A stretch of DNA of 64,000 nt from Desulfobacteraceae bacterium. Lineage in GTDB: Bacteria > Desulfobacterota > DSM-4660 > Desulfatiglandales > Desulfatiglandaceae. Each line of letters starts with the position of its first letter. The stretch's first letter is position 1. Positions 35,997 through 44,259 of this stretch are shown piece by piece. A program made the position numbers and the translations under genes. The notes beneath the pieces are model-generated. The model saw nothing but the letters and a program-made list of their open reading frames with translations, was not told where the DNA came from and searched no databases. Where the stretch lies: assembly GCA_030613055.1 (NCBI GenBank), contig JAUWMR010000015.1, positions 1 to 64,000 on the forward strand, in the 5' to 3' direction.

Positions 35997-36100
35997 ATCA
36001 ATTCCTGCTCCAGAAGCACTAACAGGTAATGCACCCTCCGAGAATGCGTCTTCATGTCATTTCGACCGAAGGGAGAAATCTATAACTTACGTAATTTCAT

Positions 36101-36162
36101 TACAATGTCAACATATGCCCCTAACCTGAAGATTCCAAAACAAAAGTAACGGGTGATAAGCT
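36101..36162 (-). repeat. Fragment duplicated from the membrane-protein gene at 37720-38445
   Basis: About 60 bp (AATGTCAACATATGCCCCTA... onward) match 37825-37890 inside the DUF6064-like gene with few differences. The two copies flank the aldehyde dehydrogenase gene in direct orientation. The fragment lacks the rest of the gene and is a leftover of a duplication. Confidence 0.8.
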
Positions 36163-36220
36163 ACCTCAGAGATTTGATTTTGGTACCTGTTTATGACCGT
36201 ATTTCACAACTAACATATCA

Positions 36221-37606
36221 TTAGCTAATAAATTTCAGGACTTTCTTTAAGTATTTAAGAGGAGTTTTATATGGAGGATATTTCATTTGGGGATCTACAA
36301 AAAAGGATCTTTTTAACACACTTTTTCTATGTGAGAACGTATCAAAGCTTGCTTTTCCATGATAAGCTCCCATGCCACTGTCACCTACTCCTCCAAAAGG
36401 TAACTTATTATTCATAATATGTCCTAATGCATCATTTATGCATGCTCCTCCTGATGAAACTTCTTTTAATATCTTTTCCTGTTTGCTTTTATTCTTTGAG
36501 AAGAAATACAATGCTAAAGATTTTGGTTTTGTATGAAGAAGTGAAATAACTTTGTTTAGATCCTCATATTCTATTACAGGCAAGATAGGACCAAATATTT
36601 CTTCTCCCATTATTTTATTATTCCATGAAATATTATCGATGACTGTTGGAGCTATATAAAGGCTATCAGGCTTCGTAGTACCTCCTATAATAATGTCTCC
36701 TTCCTTTAATAACTCAGAAAGACGGAAATAATGTTTTTCATTGATAATTCTCGCATAATCCGGACTTTTGAACGGATCTTTTCCATAGAATTCTTCAATA
36801 ATCGTTTTTATACTTAGCAATAAATTACTCTTTATGTTCTTTTGAATTAAAAGATAATCAGGAGCTATACAAGTCTGCCCTGCATTAAGATATTTTGCCC
36901 AAATAATTCTTCTTGACGTTTTTTCTATATCAATATCTTCATCGATAATACAAGGATTCTTCCCTCCAAGCTCAAGAGTTACTGGTGTTAATTGTTTTGC
37001 TGCAGCTTCCATGATTATTTTTCCGACATTGGTTCCACCAGTGAAGAAAATATAATTAAATTTTTGAGAAAGAAGCATCTGAGTTTTTTCTATTCCACCT
37101 TCCACGACCGCAATGTATAATGGATCAAAATATTCTCTAATAATATTTGCGATAATCCGTGAAGTTTCAGGAGCAACCTCAGACGGTTTCACAACTGAAC
37201 AATTTCCAGCGACCATAGCTCCTACCAAAGGAGACATAGCAAGTTGAAAAGGATAATTCCATGGACCAATAATTAATACACTCCCATAGGGTTCCGGATA
37301 AATATAACTGGAACCAGGAAAGAGCATAAAAGGAGTGCGTACTTTCTTTGGCTTAGCCCATGATTTGATTTTTTTTAACGCATAATCAATCTCATGAAGT
37401 GCGATTGCAATCTCAGTAGTGTATGCTTCTATTGCTGGTTTGCCTAAATCAAGTTCTAAAGCCTCAAGGATTTTGTCTTCATTTTCTTCAATGGCTTTTT
37501 TCAAGATGTTAAGTTGCTTAACACGAAAAGTAATTTCTTTAGGAGTCCCTGCAAAAAAGAAATCATGCTGTTTATTTACAATATTTAATAATTGTTTTTG
37601 ATTCAT
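36221..37606 (-). CDS. Aldehyde dehydrogenase (ALDH3-like)
   Basis: 461 residues. NAD(P)-binding and catalytic motifs are complete: IGPWNYPFQLAMSPLVGA, FTGGTNVGK, E212 in TLELGGKNP, catalytic C246 in NAGQTCIAPDY, and EEIFGPILPV. ALDH3-type enzymes oxidise medium to long-chain or aromatic aldehydes. The C-terminus has a basic, slightly hydrophobic tail (LKYLKKVLKFIS) that may touch the membrane. The gene is clearly more AT-rich than its neighbours, and direct repeats derived from the next gene flank it, so it is probably acquired. Confidence 0.92.
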   Translation of the reverse strand: MNQKQLLNIVNKQHDFFFAGTPKEITFRVKQLNILKKAIEENEDKILEALELDLGKPAIEAYTTEIAIALHEIDYALKKIKSWAKPKKVRTPFMLFPGSSYIYPEPYGSVLIIGPWNYPFQLAMSPLVGAMVAGNCSVVKPSEVAPETSRIIANIIREYFDPLYIAVVEGGIEKTQMLLSQKFNYIFFTGGTNVGKIIMEAAAKQLTPVTLELGGKNPCIIDEDIDIEKTSRRIIWAKYLNAGQTCIAPDYLLIQKNIKSNLLLSIKTIIEEFYGKDPFKSPDYARIINEKHYFRLSELLKEGDIIIGGTTKPDSLYIAPTVIDNISWNNKIMGEEIFGPILPVIEYEDLNKVISLLHTKPKSLALYFFSKNKSKQEKILKEVSSGGACINDALGHIMNNKLPFGGVGDSGMGAYHGKASFDTFSHRKSVLKRSFFVDPQMKYPPYKTPLKYLKKVLKFIS

Positions 37607-37719
37607 ATTATTGCCTCTATTTTAAAATTGTTTACGTATTTTCGATGTCAAAAATCAATTTCGCATAACTCCGCCCCTGCGCGGGGACTGTGAACGGTCA
37701 ACCGGTTATGATCTAGTCC

Positions 37720-38445
37720 TTATTGTTTAACGGAAAGCGCCGTTTTATTTTTATCCATGATAGTCTCTTTTAAGTCCAGGTAAGACCCCAATCTCAATAT
37801 CATGAATAATGCGCAGACAACTAATACAATGTCAACATATGCCCCTAACCTGAAAATGCCAAAAAAACCAAAGTAAAGGGTGATTAAAGCAACTGTTGCC
37901 TCTAATATTACTGACCTCGGTTTTGCTGTCAGGCATAAAAAACCGCAAATAGTAGCCATTGTGGGGCAGTTAATGGAGCCCAAGGGCGAATAGAACAGTG
38001 CGTTTAGCCAGACAGGACTCTCAACCCAGTGTAAGTACCAGAAACCAAATACGAGCCCTGATATGCCAAAAACCAGATTGACCGGCTTCTGGTTATTAAG
38101 CTCAAAATTCAATTGCTTTTTTAGATACGCGTTCAATATTAACACAAAAAACATCCCAAATATAATGACATTGGGAAGTATCATGTATATTATTGAAATT
38201 ATGGTAGCAGAAAGAGATAAAAAAGCAATAAACAAAGAAAACAGAACACCTCTGGTCTTTTTGAAAATCAGTCCCGTCACTATGACCAACAAAAATAGTA
38301 TATGGGTAATGACAGAAAATGTTTTTACCTGGGCAGTAACATTTGACAGCATACTGGTAATCTCTTCCGGTGACTTCATCATGGTCATAACAAAAATCAC
38401 TGCAAGCAGTAATCCCAGGACACCCCACTTAACTTTATTCTTCAT
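37720..38445 (-). CDS. DUF6064-like integral membrane protein
   Basis: 241 residues with about seven hydrophobic helices. WVESPVWLNALFYSPLGSINCPTM and ALITLYFGFFGIFRLGAYVDIVLVVCALFMIL resemble the DUF6064 pattern. I start at ATG 38445, with GGAGG 9 bases ahead. The longer reading to 38460 consumes the ribosome site. Function unknown. It is the last gene of the minus-strand envelope run, with a 133-bp gap from the barrel gene. A 60-bp piece of this gene is duplicated at 36101-36162. Confidence 0.7.
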   Translation of the reverse strand: MKNKVKWGVLGLLLAVIFVMTMMKSPEEITSMLSNVTAQVKTFSVITHILFLLVIVTGLIFKKTRGVLFSLFIAFLSLSATIISIIYMILPNVIIFGMFFVLILNAYLKKQLNFELNNQKPVNLVFGISGLVFGFWYLHWVESPVWLNALFYSPLGSINCPTMATICGFLCLTAKPRSVILEATVALITLYFGFFGIFRLGAYVDIVLVVCALFMILRLGSYLDLKETIMDKNKTALSVKQ

Positions 38446-38593
38446 AGTTGTTACCTCCATCTATCAACTCCAGTCTTCCATAATTTTCTCAAAGGCCGAC
38501 TCCCCACCTCTAAGAGACCTAGTATGCCCACCGCCAGGGCTAATAGCCACAAAGAAAAGCAGCATTAAAGTAGAAGTTCCCGGACAGACACAA

Positions 38594-39958
38594 CTAAAAT
38601 GTATACTCTAACCCGATCATCCATTGATAGTTCAGAATACTCCCGAACTCTGTATCTCCAGCGCCGGAATTTATGGTTCCTATGGAGAAAAGCTGGGTAT
38701 GCTCCCCTACAAAATACTCCACAGTTGACATGAATTGCCCGGAACCATCGTCTATGTTCTGGGTCCATCGGAAAGTAAGGTTGAGTACATCCCGAATATC
38801 ATTGTGGTTGTATTGAAACATAACATAATTCCGCCTCAGAAATCTCAGACCCGGATCTGCCGTCTGGCTAAGAGTCAATTTTGACAAATCCCCGATCAGA
38901 CCTGTGAGATCAAAGGCATCTGAGGCATTCTTTCTTAGAGAGTAGTAATCCTTAGCCTCACCGTCACTATATCCGGGACTGTTATAAACATATTCCATTG
39001 TCAGTGTAGGACCTATTTCGAGGGTGTAGGATCCCCCAACAAGGACGATCCATTCCAACGACGAGGCTTCATCATTGATATCCTCCATAGAGGCGCCAAA
39101 AGGATTATTGGCCTTTTCAGGATAGAGGGCATCTGTGCCCTTGGCAATGGTCCCTTCCCCATACAATAACAGGGCATCTGTGGCCGTCCAACCTCCAAAG
39201 ACCCCGAGCCTGTTCCTGTCATGCTCCTTGCGGGATAGGATCAGCCCTGCATATGCTTCCTGCCCTGCATAATCGAGCTTCAGGGCATACGTCTTTTCAA
39301 ATTCAATAAACTGAAACTCTTGGCGTCCTTTGTCCAGATTAGCAATAACAGAGAGCGTCCACGACATTGCCGGAAGCCACACAAGACGCGCAAAATCCAT
39401 TCCCGGCACTTCCCTTTTAGGGTTACTCCGGCCATTATCGCGGAAGAAAGGATTGGAAGGTGAAAAGAGATAGGAAGGCCCCCATTGCAGGTTTTCCCTG
39501 CCATAGGAAATAAACAGGCTTTCGGTCACTCTAATCCTGGCCAGCCATTCATTGATAAAACACTCGTCATCCCAATCTGTGTCCCCTTCTCGGTCTCCCT
39601 CCTCCCATTGCATCCATTCGAGGCGAAACCTGGGTTTAACTCTTAGATCCAATATGTTGTAATTCAGGTAGAAATCCGGGCGCAATTCTACATCAGCCAG
39701 ATACCGTGGGATCTGAAAAAAATCGTTATCGGGATTCTGGGAAGAGTTCGTCGGATCCTGGCAGGTGCCAGAGGCAAGGATTCTTACACTGTATTCAAAC
39801 CCACCTGACAATTCCTCCCATAACTTGGAGGATTGGCTTTTTTCTCCCTCTGGCTGTACACCCTGAACTTTGCCTTGGTCCTTAACCGCGGCAAATGACG
39901 GTTTCCATAGGAGGCATAGAAGAATAAACAGGATAACAAAGAAAAAGTTGTTTTTCAT
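38594..39958 (-). CDS. Outer-membrane beta-barrel protein (DUF1302-like)
   Basis: 454 residues. A signal peptide (about 1-23, ending PSFAA) is followed by many alternating amphipathic strands rich in Tyr and Trp. The chain ends GLEYTF with the terminal Phe recognised by the BAM machinery. ISYGRENLQWGPSYLFSPSNPFF resembles the central region of DUF1302-type barrels that accompany lipid or lipoprotein export genes. It is predicted to sit in the outer membrane and may receive cargo moved by the ABC/LolA-like components upstream in the same operon. Confidence 0.8.
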   Translation of the reverse strand: MKNNFFFVILFILLCLLWKPSFAAVKDQGKVQGVQPEGEKSQSSKLWEELSGGFEYSVRILASGTCQDPTNSSQNPDNDFFQIPRYLADVELRPDFYLNYNILDLRVKPRFRLEWMQWEEGDREGDTDWDDECFINEWLARIRVTESLFISYGRENLQWGPSYLFSPSNPFFRDNGRSNPKREVPGMDFARLVWLPAMSWTLSVIANLDKGRQEFQFIEFEKTYALKLDYAGQEAYAGLILSRKEHDRNRLGVFGGWTATDALLLYGEGTIAKGTDALYPEKANNPFGASMEDINDEASSLEWIVLVGGSYTLEIGPTLTMEYVYNSPGYSDGEAKDYYSLRKNASDAFDLTGLIGDLSKLTLSQTADPGLRFLRRNYVMFQYNHNDIRDVLNLTFRWTQNIDDGSGQFMSTVEYFVGEHTQLFSIGTINSGAGDTEFGSILNYQWMIGLEYTF

Positions 39959-40060
39959 TGCTGATCAAATTCTATTGTTAGTGTTAAAAAACTGCTTCGC
40001 AATTTTATATAGCGCGGCTTCGCCGCTTTAGAAAAAAGGAATTTCTGCAATGGATGGGCA

Positions 40061-40588
40061 CTATAAAATAAATGGGATATACCTCATGGTTGTTCTTTTA
40101 TAGTTTGTGTAACCATCACGGAATTTTACAAAGTTCTCTCTTTCTTCTACCAAAGATGCGGTGATCAGGAAAAGTATGCAAATAGAACAAAGTACTATTG
40201 TAAGTAACGTAACTCTCTTGAGCAGGATACCAAGGACAAGTAAGATCAGGCTCGAATAGAGAGGGTGACGGATATAACGGAAAATGCCACGGTCAATTAG
40301 AACCGTTGTGTTTTCCCATTCATCGTCGGGTTTTCCATATTTTTTTAAGTTATAAAAGCCGCTTATTGCAATGAACGCTGATACCATCAAAAAAATCCAT
40401 GAAATAATCTGATACAACGATACGACATGAATCGCCGAAAAACACATATTGACAAATACTAGGGCCAAAAGAGATTCAAGCGCGAAAAACACATAAAAGC
40501 CGTGTGTGGTAACTGATCGCAATTCTGGTCTAAATTTGATGAAAATCAGCAAAGCGATAATTACAAAAATAACTATCTTAGCAGTCAT
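40061..40588 (-). CDS. Isoprenylcysteine carboxyl methyltransferase-like membrane protein
   Basis: 175 residues with four to five membrane helices. The hallmark is near the C-terminus: GIFRYIRHPLYSSLILLVLG, then EERENFVKFRDGYTNYK, as in ICMT/PEMT-type methyltransferases. These use S-adenosylmethionine at the membrane face. In bacteria the acceptors are mostly unknown and may be lipids or thiols. I start at ATG 40588, preceded by GGGGTGG. The GTG at 40597 would overlap that site. It lies between the LolA-like and barrel genes on the same strand. Confidence 0.82.
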   Translation of the reverse strand: MTAKIVIFVIIALLIFIKFRPELRSVTTHGFYVFFALESLLALVFVNMCFSAIHVVSLYQIISWIFLMVSAFIAISGFYNLKKYGKPDDEWENTTVLIDRGIFRYIRHPLYSSLILLVLGILLKRVTLLTIVLCSICILFLITASLVEERENFVKFRDGYTNYKRTTMRYIPFIL

Positions 40589-40676
40589 GACATCCACCCC
40601 GTTTCTGATTTATATCTACGTGTCTTGCCACAAGGGCACCGAGACACAAAATTTTATAACAGTACTGAATTCCGAA

Positions 40677-41504
40677 TTATCTCACCAACAGATTTAGGTT
40701 AAAGGTTGAATCCGGGATCCTTTTGATTTTGACTTTGCTATAGGTCATGGTCGTTATATCCTCTTTTATCACTGCATTTGTAATGACCATTTTAGAGACA
40801 AAAGCCCTGGACCTGTCCTGGACCATGATACTGTTATCATATTCAAAAGTTGCTGATTTGAACATCTTGCCCGAGACCGTAAAGAAATCCGCCTTGACGC
40901 CCACAAGTTGCTTCTTTGAAATCCAGTACTTGATCCGGTCATAGGTGGCCTTTTTATTTGTTGCAGTAAGGTCATAAAGGTAGCAGGATTCTTCGTTTAC
41001 ACTCTCTTCTGATGCGTTGGTTACTTTATAATCCCCGGCATAGTTGGTTGATGCGATATCCCCGTTGGAGGCCCCACCAATCAGCTTCTGCCTGGGAGAA
41101 ATTGGTACTGGTTTCCTCAGGCCTGGTTTTACGAACCACATGTTCCGGTCAATCATCAGCAGCTTGCGTCCCTTCACCTTTGGGGGAGAAATGAATTCTG
41201 CCAGGGAATTGAAGTCGCGGGCCTTTATTATTAGGGTTCTGACCTGTTTACGGCCCCTCTCAATGGATTCGATCGTGATCGTCCATTCCACGCCTTCCAC
41301 ATTTCCCCTGGCCTCATCTGCCTTTTCCAGGATCTCTTTGGGTGTCATCTCTGCAAGCGCCGATTTTGCATTAAACATCATTCCAGACAATAAGATCACA
41401 AGCAGAACTATGAACTTGATTGTATAGAAATTTCCTTTTCTTTGAGTCCGCCATAGGCGGAGTTTATATGGAATCGCGAAGAGATTGTATAACTTGAAAC
41501 ACAT
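40677..41504 (-). CDS. Outer-membrane lipoprotein-sorting protein (LolA-like fold)
   Basis: 275 residues. A long N-terminus (about 28 residues) precedes a hydrophobic export segment (IKFIVLLVILLSGMMF, cleavage near KSALAE). The mature part begins MTPKEILEKADEARG and has WTITIESIERGRKQVRTLIIK, GRKLLMIDRNMWFVKPGLRKPVPISPRQKL and ISKKQLVGVKADFF, typical of DUF4292/PF17131 LolA-like proteins. They shuttle lipid or lipoprotein across the periplasm. A strong AAGGAGG is present at the ATG. The ABC permease stop is 74 bp upstream. Confidence 0.88.
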   Translation of the reverse strand: MCFKLYNLFAIPYKLRLWRTQRKGNFYTIKFIVLLVILLSGMMFNAKSALAEMTPKEILEKADEARGNVEGVEWTITIESIERGRKQVRTLIIKARDFNSLAEFISPPKVKGRKLLMIDRNMWFVKPGLRKPVPISPRQKLIGGASNGDIASTNYAGDYKVTNASEESVNEESCYLYDLTATNKKATYDRIKYWISKKQLVGVKADFFTVSGKMFKSATFEYDNSIMVQDRSRAFVSKMVITNAVIKEDITTMTYSKVKIKRIPDSTFNLNLLVR

Positions 41505-41577
41505 AAATATCCTCCTTTGATTGTCGATTTTATGAATAAGTTCTAATTGTCAATCCTCAATCGTCAATTGTCAATTC

Positions 41578-42816
41578 TTAGACATGCCCCAACGCATCCA
41601 CTACATTCTGTTTGGCCGCGCGTCTGGCAGGCAGGATGGCGGCTATCAGTGAAAGAAAAATCAAAAAAACCATCAAGGTAAACATGGCCTGAGGCAGCAG
41701 ATTGACGGTCAAAGACACCGGTGTCGAGACTCCCGGCGGGATATAGGTCGGTTCAATCGTGCGAATGATCGCCCAAATGGCTATATTCAACACAATGCCA
41801 AGAATGGTTCCCAGGAAGCCGAGCATCGCGCCCTCAATTGCGAATAGAAGGCTTACACCCCTTCGTTTCAGGCCCAGTGCCCTGAGGGTACCGATCTCCC
41901 TGGTTCTCTCAAGGACAGCCATTCCCATGGTATTGATGACGCTCATAACCACAATGATAAACACAATGGAGAATATAAACATGAATATCATGTCAAACAT
42001 TCCTTTGACCTTTGAATAGAAAAGGGAAAGTTCATTCCAGGTCTTTATTTCGCACTTAAATCCTGCCCCCGACAGGGTGCTGAGTAACCGGTTGCGAGCC
42101 CTCTCCGTCTTTTCCCAATCGTCCAGCAACACCACCAGCCGGTCTGCCTTCTCCGTATCGTACAGAGATTGAGCAAACTTGAAAGGAACGCGCATGTATT
42201 TGTCATTGGTAGCGTCACTGCCTGTGTCATAGACACCCGCCACTTCGATATCCAATGCGTTCATCTGGCCATCAAGTGTGGTGGCCATAACTACCCCATC
42301 ACCGCCCGGTTTCAGATCGAGGTGGATAGCCAGATCCTCTGCCATTTCCACCCCATAGGTCTTTTTATCGCTAAGCACATTACCCCTTACCGGCCGGAAG
42401 GCAGCCCAGGCCCCTTTTATGGTCTTGTCATCCCGTGGGATCACGCCATTAGCCAGGAATATTGCGGAGGTGCGTCCATTGGAGACCAGTCCTGAAATAT
42501 GTATTTGGGGAGTGGCCAGAATGACGTCCTCGTCCTCCTCCACAAGGTCAGCTATTTTCCGGAGTTCTTCTTGAGAAAACATGTACTTTTCGGGATCGAT
42601 CTTTCCCTTCTCCACCCATCCCTCTTTATAGATAGTAAGATGGCCGAGACCTTCTCCCCTTATAGCCGACTCCCTGAGTCCCTGGTATGTGTTATGTATA
42701 TATCCCCGAAATAGGCTCACTGCCGCAAAGCCCATGGCTATTGCCAGGAGGGTCACAAAGGACCGGCGTTTGTTTTTTAGAATATTGCGAAGCGCAATCC
42801 TCATCCATTTGATCAT
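41578..42816 (-). CDS. ABC transporter permease, FtsX/LolC/MacB family
   Basis: 412 residues. Helix 1 at about 20-40, a large periplasmic domain (about 45-270), then three helices at the C-terminus (MIFMFIFSIVFIIVVMSVINTMGMAVLERTREIGTLRALGLKRR, GAMLGFLGTILGIVLN, PQAMFTLMVFLIFLSLIAAILPARRAA). This is the four-helix FtsX arrangement of mechanotransmission ABC systems, which extract lipoproteins or lipids from the inner membrane rather than pump through a channel. Its start overlaps the ATPase stop by 4 bp (ATGA). Confidence 0.9.
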   Translation of the reverse strand: MIKWMRIALRNILKNKRRSFVTLLAIAMGFAAVSLFRGYIHNTYQGLRESAIRGEGLGHLTIYKEGWVEKGKIDPEKYMFSQEELRKIADLVEEDEDVILATPQIHISGLVSNGRTSAIFLANGVIPRDDKTIKGAWAAFRPVRGNVLSDKKTYGVEMAEDLAIHLDLKPGGDGVVMATTLDGQMNALDIEVAGVYDTGSDATNDKYMRVPFKFAQSLYDTEKADRLVVLLDDWEKTERARNRLLSTLSGAGFKCEIKTWNELSLFYSKVKGMFDMIFMFIFSIVFIIVVMSVINTMGMAVLERTREIGTLRALGLKRRGVSLLFAIEGAMLGFLGTILGIVLNIAIWAIIRTIEPTYIPPGVSTPVSLTVNLLPQAMFTLMVFLIFLSLIAAILPARRAAKQNVVDALGHV

Positions 42817-43499
42817 TTTTTATCACCTCCATCCAGGATCATTCCGTCCTCAAGCCGGACAAGGCGCTCCACCCTATCCAGAACCCTCTGATCATGGGTT
42901 GAAAAGATAAAGGTGGTTTTTTCCTTTTCATTGAGGCTCCGCATAAGTCCAATGATACTGCGGGACGTGTCGGAGTCCAGATTGGCAGTTGGTTCATCCG
43001 CAATCACTAAAGATGGGTTTGTAACCAGTGCCCTTGCAATGGCAACCCTCTGCTGTTGGCCGCCGGACATCTTGTCCGGCCGGTTCCTTACAAAATCAGA
43101 TAGGCCGACTTCATCGAGACGACTGAGTGCCCTGTCTCTGGCCTCAGGAAATGATGTGCCTTTTATCTGTAGAGGCAGCATGACATTTTCAACAGCAGAA
43201 AGAACCGGTATCAAATTAAACCCTTGAAAGATAAAACCGATGGATCCATTTCTGAGTTCAGTTCGTCTATTATCAGATAATAGGGCAACTTCCTGATCCT
43301 CAATAAGTAGTTGCCCTGACGAGGGTTCGTCAATGGCGCCAATAAGGTTTAGCAAGGTTGTTTTACCTGAACCGGAAGGCCCCCAAATGGCCACAAATTC
43401 TCCTCTATCAATGGTCAGATTAACACCTCTCAAGGCGTGCACCACTGTTTCTCCAAGCAGATAATCCTTTTTGATGTCTTTTGTTTCAATTAGGGCCAT
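42813..43499 (-). CDS. ABC transporter ATP-binding protein, LolD/MacB type
   Basis: 228 residues. Walker A GPSGSGKTTLLN, Q-loop IFQGFNLIP, signature DKMSGGQQQRVAIARAL and Walker B PSLVIADEPTANLD are all intact. It is the nucleotide-binding partner of the FtsX-like permease encoded directly downstream. AGGAGG precedes the ATG. With the LolA-like and barrel proteins it could form a trans-envelope export route. It lies 12 bp after the TPR gene. Confidence 0.93.
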   Translation of the reverse strand: MALIETKDIKKDYLLGETVVHALRGVNLTIDRGEFVAIWGPSGSGKTTLLNLIGAIDEPSSGQLLIEDQEVALLSDNRRTELRNGSIGFIFQGFNLIPVLSAVENVMLPLQIKGTSFPEARDRALSRLDEVGLSDFVRNRPDKMSGGQQQRVAIARALVTNPSLVIADEPTANLDSDTSRSIIGLMRSLNEKEKTTFIFSTHDQRVLDRVERLVRLEDGMILDGGDKK

Positions 43500-43511
43500 G
43501 GTTTTTACCTC

Positions 43512-44162
43512 CTAATGAGTTTCAGCCAGGTTTTTGAATTTTTCCGCCTTGGCCTGATCTCCGGCCTTACTGTGCAGCTCGGCAAGGTTATGATAGACCT
43601 CTTTTTTTATTGATGCATAAGATTCCGGTTTTTTCTCGATTATATCAACTAAGTGTTCGAAGTCTTCAACCGCAATATCTCTCCGGTTAAACATGGAAGG
43701 TAAGCGTATTGAATTCATGGCCCTTGTCATTCTTACGGATACATTATCAGGGTCCAGTTCAACAGCCTTATCCATTAATGCTATGCCCTTATCTACATAA
43801 GACGTTTTTTTAAAAGGATTCCATGTGGTCTTTGCCATCATGGTAGTGGCACTACCTAAATAACACATTGTTTCCTTGTCATTCTTGTTTATTTCATGCG
43901 CCTTGGACAAGAACTCGACCGCCTTTGGTGCAAACTTTTTGGCATCTTCTCTTGCCTTTGTATGGCAGGCGATACCTAAGCTCTTGATTGTATTATAGTC
44001 CGAAGGGTTTTGTATCTTTTCGGATAATTGACTGCTGTCTAAACCACGCAGTTCGTGCCAGTCCCCTGCCCATACGCCAGGGGCAAACAAAAATGCCGTG
44101 AATACAATAATCCCTGCTGTTATTAAACGAGACATGTGAAATCTGTCTTTAATCTTAGTCAT
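43512..44162 (-). CDS. Secreted TPR-repeat protein
   Basis: 216 residues. A signal peptide (LITAGIIVFTAFLFAPGVWA) is followed by helical TPR-like repeats, for example AVEFLSKAHEINKNDKETMCYLGSA, IALMDKAVELDPDNVSVRMTRAMNS and VYHNLAELHSKAGDQAKAEKFKNLAE. It is probably periplasmic, a scaffold for the export system whose ATPase gene follows 12 bp later. AGGAGG is placed ahead of the ATG. No catalytic motif. Confidence 0.85.
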   Translation of the reverse strand: MTKIKDRFHMSRLITAGIIVFTAFLFAPGVWAGDWHELRGLDSSQLSEKIQNPSDYNTIKSLGIACHTKAREDAKKFAPKAVEFLSKAHEINKNDKETMCYLGSATTMMAKTTWNPFKKTSYVDKGIALMDKAVELDPDNVSVRMTRAMNSIRLPSMFNRRDIAVEDFEHLVDIIEKKPESYASIKKEVYHNLAELHSKAGDQAKAEKFKNLAETH

Positions 44163-44259
44163 CTTTATCCTCCATATCTTTCTTTGTTATTGTAATCCCG
44201 TAAACCCTTGCCTGCCCGCCTTTTACCCTCCTCAGGTAGGCTGGAGGGTTAATATACTG

